From assembly GCF_001899645.1 (NCBI RefSeq), contig NZ_MKVV01000097.1, positions 1-37,606 on the forward strand: a DNA stretch of 37,606 bases. Direction: 5' to 3'. The stretch comes from Pseudonocardia sp. 73-21. Lineage in GTDB: Bacteria > Actinomycetota > Actinomycetes > Mycobacteriales > Pseudonocardiaceae. Position numbers and translations under genes: made by a program. Numbering within the stretch: position 1 is the first letter of the stretch; each line of letters begins with the position of its first letter. This document shows positions 22,768 through 31,390 of the stretch, piece after piece. The notes under the pieces are model-generated. The model did not search any database, had not been told where the DNA came from, and worked only from the letters and a program-made list of their open reading frames with translations.

Positions 22768-23538
22768 TCAATACATCACGACGCCTGCGGTCACGTTCAT
22801 GTCCTCGCCGGTGATCGACGCCGCGGCGTCGGAGGCGAGGTAGGCGCACGCCGCCGCCACCTCCCCCGCCACGACGAGCCGCCCGAGCGGCGACGCCCCG
22901 GTGAAGGCGGCGAGCGCCTCGGCCGCGCTGATGCCGCGCGCGGCAGCCTGGCGGGCGATCACGTCGTCGATGCGGGGGCCGGCCACCGCGCCCGGGCAGA
23001 CCGCGTTGACGCGGATGCCGTGCGGGCCCAGCTCCACTGCGAGCGTCCGGACCAGGCCGATCACGCCCATCTTCGCGGCCGCGTAGGGCGTGCGGCCGTG
23101 CAGCGGGCGCTTGCCCGTCATCGACGAGACGCCGATCATGCTGCCCTCCCCCGCCGCGATCAGCGCCGGGGCGAACGCGCGGAAGGTGAGGAACACCCCG
23201 TCGAGGTCGGTGGCGACGCAGTCGCGCCAGTCGGCGAGCGCGATCTCGTGCAGCGGCGCAGTCGGCCCGGCGATCCCGGCGTTGGCGACGACGGTGTGCA
23301 CCGTCCCGAGCTCCATCGCGGCGGCGGCCATGTCCGCCACCGACGCCTCGTCGCGGACGTCGCACGCCAGCGCGAGCGCGGTGCCCCCGCCGGCCTCGAC
23401 GTCGTCGACGGTCTCCTTCAGCGTCGCGGGGTCGCGTGCCGTGACGGCCACGGCGAACCCCGCGGCACCGAGCGCGACGGCGATGGCGCGCCCGATGCCA
23501 CGGTTGGCCCCGGTGACGACGGCGACGCGCACGCTCAC
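22768..23538 (-). CDS. Short-chain dehydrogenase/reductase
   Basis: 256 aa classical SDR: cofactor motif TGANRGIGRAIAVALG (about 9-24), NAG at about 89-91 (VVANAGIAG), catalytic Ser in GVSSMTGKRP and the Y-x-x-x-K pair in PYAAAKMGVIGL, then RVNAVCPGAV. The substrate is unknown. It lies 40 nt after the Mo-hydroxylase large-subunit gene and directly before the cyclase gene, so it probably oxidises or reduces an intermediate of that pathway. Confidence 0.92.
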   Translation of the reverse strand: MSVRVAVVTGANRGIGRAIAVALGAAGFAVAVTARDPATLKETVDDVEAGGGTALALACDVRDEASVADMAAAAMELGTVHTVVANAGIAGPTAPLHEIALADWRDCVATDLDGVFLTFRAFAPALIAAGEGSMIGVSSMTGKRPLHGRTPYAAAKMGVIGLVRTLAVELGPHGIRVNAVCPGAVAGPRIDDVIARQAAARGISAAEALAAFTGASPLGRLVVAGEVAAACAYLASDAAASITGEDMNVTAGVVMY

Positions 23539-23558
23539 CGCGACACCCCCGCACGCAG

Positions 23559-23593
23559 ACCCCGACTCGCGCGCATCGTCACCCCGACTCGCG
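23559..23593. repeat. 13-bp direct repeat ACCCCGACTCGCG
   Basis: Identical 13-mers at 23559-23571 and 23581-23593, 22 nt apart, lie between the SDR start and the end of the large-subunit gene; the right copy overlaps the final codons and stop. The reverse complement (CGCGAGTCGGGGT) shares the GCGAGTC core with the repeats at 15.3 kb. Confidence 0.7.
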
Positions 23594-26029
23594 GGACTTC
23601 GCGGCGCGGATGGCCGCGCGCAGGCGGTCCGGGGTGATCGGCAGCTCCGTCACGCGGACCCCGAGGTGCGCCAGTGCGTCGTTGACCGCCACGTTGATCG
23701 CCGCGGGCGCCATCATCCGGCCGCCCTCGCCACCACCCTTGATGCCGTGCAGCGTGTACGGCGACGGCGTCTCGTGGTGGCCGATCTTCAGCTCCGGCAC
23801 CTCCATCGCCGACGGGATGAGGTAGTCGAGGTAGCTGGAGGTGAGCAGCTGCCCGTCGTCGTCGTAGACGAACTCCTCGTAGAGCGCCGTGCCTATACCC
23901 TGCGCGGTACCGCCGACGATGTGGCCGGCCAGCGAGCGCGGGTTCACCAGGGTGCCGCAGTCGTGCACGGCGGCGTAGGCGAGGAACGAGACGCTGCCGG
24001 TCTCGAGGTCCACCTCCACCACGGGCACGTGGCAGGCGTGGCCCATGAACGGGTAGAAGACGCCGAGGTCCTTGCGGTCGGCCGAGGGCATCGTCGTGTA
24101 CGGGTGGTCGAAGACCTTGGAGTCCTCGAGCCCGCTCTCCATGTCCTCGGGGAAGCTGTGCTTGAACAGGTGCAGCATCACCGCGATGTCGGCGAGGCTC
24201 TTGCGCTGCTCGGGCACGCCCTTGACCTGGAAGCCGCCGTCCACCCACTCCATGTCGTCGGGGTTGGCCTCCAGCAGGTGCGCGGCCGCGCGCAGCGCCT
24301 TCGCCTTGATCTTCGCGGTGGCGCCCTCGACGGCACCGGCGAGCATCACCGTGGTGCGCGAGCCGCCCGGACCCGTGGCGGGCAGGCCGTTCTTGCTGCC
24401 CTGGTAGACGATCGCGACGTCGTGCGGGTCGCAGTCGAACTCCTCCGCGACGAGCTGCGCCACCATCGTCTCCGGGGAGTTGCCCCAGAACGCGCAGGAG
24501 TACAGCGTGGCGGTGATGCCGCCGGTGGCGTCGACCTTGAGCGTCACGCTCTCCGGCATCGACGTCACCGGCGCACCGGGCTCGTCGAACCAGAACCAGA
24601 ACTCGGTCGCGGAGAACACCGAGCGCTCCTGCGCGGTGATCAGCCCGATGCCGATGCAGCGGCCCTCCTCGCGGGCCTTCGCCTGCTCGGCGCGCCAGTG
24701 CTTGTAGTCCGAGAGCTCCAGCGCCTTGTCCAGGACGCCGTCGTAGTCACCGGAGTCGTAGACGTTGCCGGTGGGGATGAAGTGCGGGAACTCGCGGATG
24801 AAGTTCTGACGCCGGATCGCGACCGGGTCGAGGTCGAGCTCGCGGGCGGCCTTGTCCACCATCTGCTCGAGCATCCAGTTGTTCACCTCGGAGCCGAAGC
24901 CGCGGTAGGCGCCCTGCTGGTTCTTGTTCGTCATCGCCGCACGCACCCGGTAGCGCACGCTCGTCATCGCGTACGGGCCGACGACCTGGGCGAGGGCGTT
25001 GCCGTGGTGGCCGACGCCGAACTGGATGTAGGCGCCGTAGTCCTCGACGGTGTCGATGTCGATGCCGCGGATGGTGCCGTCGCGCATCATGGCCAGGCGC
25101 ACGTCGTACACGCGGTCGGAGCCGTGGTGGTCGCAGTTGGAGATGTTGTCGACGCGGTCCTCGAGGTACTGCACGGGATGCCCGACCTCGCGCGAGCACA
25201 TCCCGGCGATCACCGCGGGCTTGGTGGCGAACAGCTTCGAGCCGAAGCTGCCGCCGGCCGGGACGGGGCGGATGTCGAGCTTGTTGGCCGGGATCTTCAT
25301 CGTGCCGGCCACCATGAACAGGTAGCTGGTGAAGCTCAGCGAGTTGGTGTGCACGGTGAGCTCGCCGGTGGCGTGGTCGAAGTCGGCGAGCGCGCCGACG
25401 GTCTCCAGCGGCTGGCCGCCCGAGCGGTGCCAGCGCAGCCGGTCGGTGACGATCACATCGGCCTCGGCGAAGTCCCTTTCCACGTCCCCGAAGTCGAACG
25501 TGCGCTCGTAGGCGCAGTTGGAGCCCAGGTCGTCGTGGACGAGCGGCGCCCCGTCCGCCAGCGCCCGTTCCGGGTCGACGACGGCGGGCAGCGGCTCGTA
25601 CTCCACGTCGATCAGCGCGAGCGCATCCTCGGCCAGGTAGCGGCTGTCGGCCACCACCACGGCGACGCCCTCGCCGACGTAGCGCACCTTGTCCACGGCG
25701 AGGCAGCGCCAGGTGTGTTTGGCCGGGTCGGGCCCGAAGTCGGGCAGCGGGTCGCACAGCTGCGCGGCCTGTGCACCCGTGATCACGGCGTGCACACCCG
25801 GGGCGGCGAGCGCCTCGGCGGCGTCGATGCCGGTGATCCGGGCGTGGGCGTGCGGGCTGCGCAGCACGGCGGCGTGCAGCATGCCGGGCACCGTCATGTC
25901 ACCGATGTAGCCGCCGCGCCCGCGCAGGAACTTGGGGTCCTCGACGCGGCGGATCGACTGCCCGACCCACTTGCGGTTCTCCTTGTGCGTGCGGACGGGC
26001 GGTGCGTCCGGGCGGTCCATCGTGGTCAT
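23579..26029 (-). CDS. Molybdenum hydroxylase large subunit (xanthine dehydrogenase/CoxL superfamily)
   Basis: 816 aa molybdopterin-binding subunit. The start ENRKWVGQSIRRVEDPKFLR is typical. The substrate-site loop reads GAYRGFGSEV (about residue 375), A-Y-R-G as in form-II enzymes, not the Cys-containing A-Y-R-C-S-F-R loop of true CO dehydrogenase. The catalytic Glu is in KGGGEGGRMMAP (about 768). It forms a heterotrimer with the FeS and FAD subunits encoded just upstream; electrons pass Mo to FeS to FAD. Such enzymes hydroxylate aldehydes or N-heteroaromatic rings using water. No CoxD/E/F maturation genes are nearby. It overlaps the FeS gene by 4 nt. Confidence 0.93.
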   Translation of the reverse strand: MTTMDRPDAPPVRTHKENRKWVGQSIRRVEDPKFLRGRGGYIGDMTVPGMLHAAVLRSPHAHARITGIDAAEALAAPGVHAVITGAQAAQLCDPLPDFGPDPAKHTWRCLAVDKVRYVGEGVAVVVADSRYLAEDALALIDVEYEPLPAVVDPERALADGAPLVHDDLGSNCAYERTFDFGDVERDFAEADVIVTDRLRWHRSGGQPLETVGALADFDHATGELTVHTNSLSFTSYLFMVAGTMKIPANKLDIRPVPAGGSFGSKLFATKPAVIAGMCSREVGHPVQYLEDRVDNISNCDHHGSDRVYDVRLAMMRDGTIRGIDIDTVEDYGAYIQFGVGHHGNALAQVVGPYAMTSVRYRVRAAMTNKNQQGAYRGFGSEVNNWMLEQMVDKAARELDLDPVAIRRQNFIREFPHFIPTGNVYDSGDYDGVLDKALELSDYKHWRAEQAKAREEGRCIGIGLITAQERSVFSATEFWFWFDEPGAPVTSMPESVTLKVDATGGITATLYSCAFWGNSPETMVAQLVAEEFDCDPHDVAIVYQGSKNGLPATGPGGSRTTVMLAGAVEGATAKIKAKALRAAAHLLEANPDDMEWVDGGFQVKGVPEQRKSLADIAVMLHLFKHSFPEDMESGLEDSKVFDHPYTTMPSADRKDLGVFYPFMGHACHVPVVEVDLETGSVSFLAYAAVHDCGTLVNPRSLAGHIVGGTAQGIGTALYEEFVYDDDGQLLTSSYLDYLIPSAMEVPELKIGHHETPSPYTLHGIKGGGEGGRMMAPAAINVAVNDALAHLGVRVTELPITPDRLRAAIRAAKSRESG

Positions 26030-26529
26030 GCCTGGGCTCCGGTCGTCTCGGCAGAGTCGGCCTTCATCCGCGCCGCGGCGGCGCAGACGGCCTCGGTGAT
26101 GAACTGGTAGCCGGTGCACCGGCAGAGGTTGCTCGCGATGCCCTCGCGCACCTGGTCGTGCGTCACGTCGGGGTTCCCCTCGATGATCTCGCAGGCGCGC
26201 ATGAGCATCCCGGGTGTGCAGTAGCCGCACTGCAGACCCTGCTTGTCCCAGAACTCGTCCTGCAGCGGGTGCAGCTCCGCGCCCTTGGCCAGCCCCTCGA
26301 CGGTGCGGATCTCCGCGCCGTCGACCTGCACCGCGAACGTGGTGCAGGAGCGGATGCTCTCGCCGTCGCGCAGCACCGTGCAGGTGCCGCAGACGCCGTG
26401 CTCGCAGCCGACGTGGGTGCCGGTGAGCCCGAGGTCCTCGCGCAGCACGTCGACGAGCAGCTTGCGGGGCTCCACCGACACGGTGGACGTGCGGCCGTTG
26501 ACGGTCAGGGTGACGTCGTGGCGATCCAT
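26026..26529 (-). CDS. Molybdenum hydroxylase small subunit (two 2Fe-2S clusters)
   Basis: 167 aa. The N-terminal plant-type 2Fe-2S site uses Cys42, 47, 50 and 62 (GCEHGVCGTC, then S-C). The C-terminal four-helix 2Fe-2S site uses Cys101, 104, 136 and 138 (QCGYCTPGM and NLCRCTGY). It relays electrons from molybdenum to FAD. ATG at 26529 is chosen because GGAGG lies 8 nt before it; GTG at 26538 would add three residues and overlap the FAD gene. Its stop overlaps the large-subunit start (ATGA). Confidence 0.94.
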   Translation of the reverse strand: MDRHDVTLTVNGRTSTVSVEPRKLLVDVLREDLGLTGTHVGCEHGVCGTCTVLRDGESIRSCTTFAVQVDGAEIRTVEGLAKGAELHPLQDEFWDKQGLQCGYCTPGMLMRACEIIEGNPDVTHDQVREGIASNLCRCTGYQFITEAVCAAAARMKADSAETTGAQA

Positions 26530-26534
26530 GCCGC

Positions 26535-27404
26535 TCACCTCCGGTCCCCGGCGCGGGAGAGCGCCAGCTCGATGCCACGGCGCAGGTAGCTGCGCGCGAT
26601 GTCGGTGCGGGTCTCGCGGCCGCCGTGCACGTCACCGGCCGGCGAGAGCCCGGCGACGGCGGCGTCCACCGCCGCCCGGATCGAGGCGTCGTCCGGCACG
26701 GTGCCGGTCAGCGCCTCCTCGGCCGCGGTGGCCCGCACCGGGACGGGGGCGACCCCGCTCAGCGCGATCGACGCCCGCGCCACCGTGCCGCCGTCCAGCT
26801 CGACGACCGCCGCGACGCCGACGAGGGCGAAGTTGCCGTGCGTGCGCGCGAACTCCACGAAGGCGTGGCCCCCCGCGCGACGCGGGATGCGCACCTCGGT
26901 GAGGATCTCGCCGGACCCGATCGCGGTCGAGAACGGGCCGGTGAAGAAGTCGGCGGCCGCGACCGTGCGCGTGCCGCCCAGGCCGGCCAGGACGAGCTCG
27001 GCGTCCAGGGCGAGCACGACGGCGGGCAGCTCGGCGGCCGGGTCGGCGTGGGCGATGCTGCCCCCGACCGTGCCACTGTTGCGGATGGGCGGGTGCGCGA
27101 CGTAGCCGAGCGCCTCCGCCAGCAGCGGCGCGCCGACCGCGATCTCGGGCGCGTGCTCGGCGTGCGACTGGCGCACCATCGCGCCGATCACCAGCGTGTC
27201 GCCCTCGGTCCGGATCCGCGTCAGCTCCTCGATGCGGCGCAGGTCGATCAGGTAGGCGGGCTGGGCGAGCCGGAAGTTCATCAGCGGCACCAGGCTCTGC
27301 CCGCCGGCGAGGGCCCGGGCGTCGTCGTCGGCGTGCGCGCCCAGCAGCTCGACGGCCTCCGCCACGCTCGTCGGCGCGGCGTACTGGAACGGGGGCGGTT
27401 TCAC
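26535..27404 (-). CDS. Molybdenum hydroxylase medium subunit (FAD-binding)
   Basis: 289 aa of the CoxM/XdhB family. FAD-binding motifs are AGGQSLVPLMNFRLAQP (about 34-50) and PIRNSGTVGGSIAHADPAAE (about 106-125). The C-terminal domain carries the GGGTVARASIAL-type block in the form LDGGTVARASIALSG. GTG at 27404 follows AAGGAGG by about 5 nt. It is the first gene of the five-gene operon (FAD, FeS, Mo, SDR, cyclase). Confidence 0.93.
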   Translation of the reverse strand: MKPPPFQYAAPTSVAEAVELLGAHADDDARALAGGQSLVPLMNFRLAQPAYLIDLRRIEELTRIRTEGDTLVIGAMVRQSHAEHAPEIAVGAPLLAEALGYVAHPPIRNSGTVGGSIAHADPAAELPAVVLALDAELVLAGLGGTRTVAAADFFTGPFSTAIGSGEILTEVRIPRRAGGHAFVEFARTHGNFALVGVAAVVELDGGTVARASIALSGVAPVPVRATAAEEALTGTVPDDASIRAAVDAAVAGLSPAGDVHGGRETRTDIARSYLRRGIELALSRAGDRR

Positions 27405-27552
27405 GGCGACCTCCTTGTCGTCCGCGCCGCGGCCGGGACGTGCAGCCGCGGGCGCGGTGTCGATCGTGACGAGTCCGCTCACCGGCGGACCATGTGTGGT
27501 CACCCAGAACAACCGCGGATGTGCTGGGCAGGCCCACAGACCCGGGCGGGAA
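27405..27552. promoter_or_regulatory. Promoter region of the molybdenum-hydroxylase operon
   Basis: 148 bp between the PucR stop and the FAD-subunit start, both on the minus strand. It contains an inverted repeat GACCA-TGTG-TGGTC at 27488-27501 that could bind the adjacent PucR regulator. I find no clear terminator for the pucR unit and no gene. Confidence 0.4.
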
Positions 27553-29484
27553 CTAGGGAGCCTCGACCTGCACGATGTCGCGCACCGTCAGCGCGAGCTG
27601 GAGATCCAGCCGGGTGTCGCTGCGCCGGAGGCTGCGGCCGGTGAGCTTCTCGATGCTGGCGATCCGGTAACCCACCGTGTTGGGGTGCACCACGAGCGCC
27701 CGTGCCGTGGCCGAGGTGGAGCAGCCTGCGGCGAGCCACGCCCGCAGGGTGGGGAGCAGGTCGCCGCCGCGCTGGCCGTCGTGGGCCACGACGGGGCGCA
27801 GCAGGTTCCGCGCGAACCGGCGCAGCGTGTCGGGCGCGCCCTCCTCCAGCAGGAACGCCGCCAGGCCGAGATCCCGGACGTCGACGAGCCCCCCGGGACG
27901 GGCCGTGCGCCGCAGCCGCACCGCTCCCCGGGCCACGCGGTAGGCCGACCCGTGGTCGGCGAGGCCGTCGGCCACCGGCCCGATCGCGATGGTCGCGGTG
28001 CGCTCGGGCAGGGCCAGCTCGACCTGCGCGAGGACGCCGCGCAGCACGTCGTCGAGACCGGGACCGTCGGGGAACAGCAGGACGTGGACGTCCTCGTGCG
28101 GCCCGACCAGTGGCGGCGTGGCCTGCCGCGCGGCCGCGCGCACGACCTCGGCCAGCCGGGGCGTGGGCCCGGGCGGGTCGAGCGCGAGCACCGCGACGAC
28201 GTGGGGGCGGTCGAGATCGTGGCCCAGCGCCGCCGCCCGGTCCAGCACGCCCTGCGGGTGCTGCGGCCCGCCCGGGTGCAGCAGGTCGCCGATCAGGTCG
28301 CCCGACAGCCGCTCCTCGACGTCCACCAGGTGCTGGTGCTTGAGCACCTCCAGCGCCACGACCAGCGCGAACCGCTCGATCACCCGGCGCTCCACCGGGG
28401 CCGGCGCCGCGCGCGGGTTGGTCACCCACAGCCGCGCGGCCAGCTCGCCGCCGACCACCACCGGCGCCACCCAGACGCCGTGGGCGCGCCCGACGGGATG
28501 GCCGACGGCCGACGCGCCGGGGCGGCCCGAGCGGTCGAAGCGCACCTCCACCACCTCGTTGTGGCGGGCGAGCGTGTCCAGCGCCGCCCGGACCGGCCGG
28601 CGCCGACGCGCGGCCTCGTCCGGAGGAGCGCGGTAGCCGGTGGCGGGCGCGCGGGCGAGCACCCGGCTGTGGCGGTCCTCGACGGTCACGGACGCGCCGA
28701 GCGTGTCGGCCAGCGCGGCGACCAGCCCGGCCAGGCCGACCTCGTCGAGCACCAGCCGCATGAGCGCGCGGTGCTGCCGTTCCGCCCAGTCGGTGACCGC
28801 GCGGCTGCGCTGCAGCTCGGCGTTGGTCCGCGAGAGCTCGGTGATCACGTTCTGCTGGTCGTTGCGCAGCCGCGCGGCCTCGCACGCCAGCGCGGCCTGG
28901 TCGGCCAGCAGCTCGACGAGCTCCACCTCCGGGGCACCGAACTCCCGGGCGGCCACGGAGTAGGCGACGACCACCCCGAGGGTCCCGGCGGCGGGGGCGT
29001 GCAGCGGCGCCGCGATCAGCGCCCGGTACCCCTGCTTGGGCGCGAGGTGCCGCAGCCGCCCGTACCTCACCGCGTTCCCGACGTCGGACACGGCGACGGT
29101 CCGGCCCGCCCGGTAGGCCTCGGCGGCGGGCGAGTCCAGGTTCGGGCCGGCCGGGTGGATGAGCAGCGACCCGGTGTCGCTGACGAGGGCGACGTAGTCG
29201 CGCGAGAGCCCCCACGAGCCGGCGACCCGCAGGTGCTCCTCGCCGGGCTCGGCCAGCATCACGGCGCAGTACTCGAACCCGATCAGCGCACAGGCCTGCT
29301 CGGCGACCCGGGCCAGCACGCCGTCCAGCGGCTCGGCGGCGTTGACGGCCCGCGCGATCTCCCCCACCGCGCTCATCCACGAGCGCAGGGTCGACGGCGC
29401 CTCCGGTGAGCCCACCCCAGCACCGTGACGCGGCGGTGCCGGAGCCGCAAGGGGCCGAACGCCTTCTTCCGCGACGCCGGCCAT
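27553..29484 (-). CDS. GAF and PucR/CdaR-type transcriptional regulator
   Basis: 643 aa. A GAF sensor domain occupies about residues 45-190 (VAEQACALIGFEYCAVML; GYRALIAAPLHAPAAGTLGV). A coiled segment (LRNDQQNVITELSRTNAELQ) leads to a middle GGDEF-like/PucR region. The C-terminus is the PucR helix-turn-helix: LRAWLAAGCSTSATARALVV then HPNTVGYRIASIEKLTGR. Such activators respond to aromatic or purine-type ligands. The ATG overlaps the DUF3500 stop (TGATG), so it is translated with the GntR operon, yet it stands directly upstream of the molybdenum-hydroxylase operon, its likely target. Confidence 0.88.
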   Translation of the reverse strand: MAGVAEEGVRPLAAPAPPRHGAGVGSPEAPSTLRSWMSAVGEIARAVNAAEPLDGVLARVAEQACALIGFEYCAVMLAEPGEEHLRVAGSWGLSRDYVALVSDTGSLLIHPAGPNLDSPAAEAYRAGRTVAVSDVGNAVRYGRLRHLAPKQGYRALIAAPLHAPAAGTLGVVVAYSVAAREFGAPEVELVELLADQAALACEAARLRNDQQNVITELSRTNAELQRSRAVTDWAERQHRALMRLVLDEVGLAGLVAALADTLGASVTVEDRHSRVLARAPATGYRAPPDEAARRRRPVRAALDTLARHNEVVEVRFDRSGRPGASAVGHPVGRAHGVWVAPVVVGGELAARLWVTNPRAAPAPVERRVIERFALVVALEVLKHQHLVDVEERLSGDLIGDLLHPGGPQHPQGVLDRAAALGHDLDRPHVVAVLALDPPGPTPRLAEVVRAAARQATPPLVGPHEDVHVLLFPDGPGLDDVLRGVLAQVELALPERTATIAIGPVADGLADHGSAYRVARGAVRLRRTARPGGLVDVRDLGLAAFLLEEGAPDTLRRFARNLLRPVVAHDGQRGGDLLPTLRAWLAAGCSTSATARALVVHPNTVGYRIASIEKLTGRSLRRSDTRLDLQLALTVRDIVQVEAP

Positions 29485-30614
29485 CAGCCGTGGTGCGCGG
29501 CCCGGTGCGCGGCGAGCGCGTCGAGCCCGAAGTCGGCCTCGGGGTCGCGCCAGACGGAGTGGGCGTGGTTGGCACCGCGCGCGGTGTCGTCCCACTCCAG
29601 CAGCAGCCGCGGAGCCTGCAGACGGTAGTAGTGCGGCGCCCCGGGCCCGGTCGGCCCGGCCCAGGCGAAGTGCACCGCGTCCTCGTCGAGCGGCGGGGCG
29701 AGGCCGTCCGGCACGCGGCCCAGGTAGGCGGCCAGCAGGGCGCGCAGGATCTCGCGCTGGCCGGTGTCCAGCGCGGTGGCCGGGATCCCCTTCGGCCCGG
29801 CGGTCAGCGCCAGTCGCCGGTGGTCGTCGGCGTCGAAGCCGGACGCCTCCTCCGCCGCCCGGCTCATCCCGGTGATCCGCTCGTGCAGCCGCTGCTCGGT
29901 GAAGTGCGTGCGCCAGATGTCGGGCAGCAGGATCATCTCGTCGCCGTCGGAGATGCGGGTGCGGTTGCCGCCGACGATGTCGCTCGGGGCACGGTCGAGC
30001 AGCACGGCGCGGGCGGCGGCCTCGGGCGACAGCGACCGCACCAGCTCACGCGCCAGGTCCTCCACCCGGCCCAGCGGCCGCAGCAGCCCGTCCCCGACCA
30101 GCGGCGACGACGCGGGGTCGGCCCCGAGGAAGCACGGCGTGGTGGAGCGGACGGCCCCGTCGATCACGAGGACGTTGAGCGAGACGTGGTGGCCGCCGAA
30201 CCGCCAGCCCCACGCCCCGGCCGGGCCCGGCTCCCCGAAGACCCGCAGGTAGTAGAGGCCGGGGTCCCGGCCCCGCTCCCGCCCCCAGTCGACGGCGAAG
30301 TCCTCGACGTGGTCCAGGACGTTCTCCAGGCCCATGATCGTGGCCACGGTGCCGTACCCCGCGGTGGACGTCCCGGCCGCGACGAGCTGCATGGCCCTGC
30401 TCTGCTGGGCGGGGCGCTGCGCACCGACGGGGACGCCGCCGTGGTCGGTCGGGGTGTAGAACCAGCGCAGGCGTTCGGCGTCGGTCTCCGGGTCGGCGCC
30501 GGGGGCCGGCCAGTGGGCGAGCACGCGCTGATCCGGGTCGAGCACGTCCAACCAGGCCCGGGCGGCGACGGCCATGCGCGTCGCGACGGCGAGCGGAGCG
30601 GGTGTCGTGGTCAT
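29484..30614 (-). CDS. DUF3500 family protein
   Basis: 376 aa, function unknown. DUF3500 hallmarks are present: RLRWFYTPTDHGGVPVGAQR near residue 47, YYLRVFGEP followed by WGWRFGGHHVSLNVLVIDG (two adjacent His at about 146-147), and HYYRLQAPRLLLEWDD plus HAHSVWRDPEADFG near the C-terminus. Conserved His and Asp suggest a metal enzyme, which is inference. No signal peptide is seen in this copy. It overlaps GntR by 4 nt and PucR by 1 nt, placing it within a catabolic operon. Confidence 0.85.
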   Translation of the reverse strand: MTTTPAPLAVATRMAVAARAWLDVLDPDQRVLAHWPAPGADPETDAERLRWFYTPTDHGGVPVGAQRPAQQSRAMQLVAAGTSTAGYGTVATIMGLENVLDHVEDFAVDWGRERGRDPGLYYLRVFGEPGPAGAWGWRFGGHHVSLNVLVIDGAVRSTTPCFLGADPASSPLVGDGLLRPLGRVEDLARELVRSLSPEAAARAVLLDRAPSDIVGGNRTRISDGDEMILLPDIWRTHFTEQRLHERITGMSRAAEEASGFDADDHRRLALTAGPKGIPATALDTGQREILRALLAAYLGRVPDGLAPPLDEDAVHFAWAGPTGPGAPHYYRLQAPRLLLEWDDTARGANHAHSVWRDPEADFGLDALAAHRAAHHG

Positions 30615-31390
30615 GCCATGCCCCTCTCGGCGGCGGCGAGCGCTTGACGGATCGCGGCGCGCAGCAGCGCCGGCTCGTGGGTGGGGTCCATCGAGGCGAT
30701 CAGGGCGAGCCCGGCCCGCGACAGGTGCCGGGCCAGCAGCGTGGCCGCGGCCGGAGCGTCGCCCTCGCGGCACAGCCGGGCGAGCTCGCCGTGCTCGCGG
30801 GCCCCGAGGGTCCAGCCGCTGCCCTCCCGGCCGACGTAGACCTTGCGGTACCGGCCGGTGTGCTCGGCCCACAGGGCCATCGAGCTCAGCATCCGCGGCC
30901 CGGCATGGGCCACCAGTCCCATGTGGAACCGGTGGTGCAGGCCCTCCCACACGTCGAAACCCCGGCCCTCCGCCGCGGCCACCGCGTCGACGAGCCGGTC
31001 GAGCTCGTCGAGGTCGGCGGCGCTGAAGCGCGGCACGCTCAGCCCGAGGGCCAGCGTCTCGGTGGACACGCGCAGCGCGTAGAGGTGCTCGACCTCGTCC
31101 ACGGACAGGTCGGTGGCTCGGGCCCGCTGGTTGACCTCCACCTCGATCAGGCCCTCGCGCTGCAGCAGCCGGAAGGCCTCGCGCACGGGCCCCCGGCTGA
31201 CCAGGCGCTCCTTCGCGATCCGGGCCTGCGAGAGGTCCGCGCCGGGGGCGATGTCACCGGAGAGAATGCGCCCGCGCAGGTCCGCGTGGATGACGTCGGT
31301 GGCGTCGCGGCCACCCGGGACGACCAGCGGCCGGGTCACCGACTCCTCGTGCACCGGACTGATCATCCCGGACGCCACGACGCGCGTCAT
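30611..31390 (-). CDS. GntR-family regulator, FCD (FadR) subgroup
   Basis: 259 aa. The winged helix (about 33-100) includes RGRILSGDIAPGADLSQARI then VSRGPVREAFRLLQREGLIE. The FCD effector domain (about 110-245) shows VEHLYALRVSTETLAL and metal-type His residues (LHHRFHMGLV). The start overlaps the FAD-monooxygenase stop by 4 nt. It is likely the repressor acting on the two operator-like 14-mers in the gap at 33.1-33.25 kb, controlling its own operon and the TPP gene. Confidence 0.92.
   Translation of the reverse strand: MTRVVASGMISPVHEESVTRPLVVPGGRDATDVIHADLRGRILSGDIAPGADLSQARIAKERLVSRGPVREAFRLLQREGLIEVEVNQRARATDLSVDEVEHLYALRVSTETLALGLSVPRFSAADLDELDRLVDAVAAAEGRGFDVWEGLHHRFHMGLVAHAGPRMLSSMALWAEHTGRYRKVYVGREGSGWTLGAREHGELARLCREGDAPAAATLLARHLSRAGLALIASMDPTHEPALLRAAIRQALAAAERGMA

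Noticed and set aside
23090..26110. 1006-codon plus-strand open frame
   Set aside because: Antisense shadow of the Mo-hydroxylase large subunit; its composition (runs of V, H, D and R) is typical of the mirrored frame.
23579..27404. Genuine aerobic CO dehydrogenase (coxMSL)
   Set aside because: The substrate-site loop is A-Y-R-G-F-G without the form-I Cys, and no cox accessory genes are present; a general Mo hydroxylase is the safer call.
27415..29409. 664-codon plus-strand open frame
   Set aside because: Antisense shadow of the PucR gene, with no motif.
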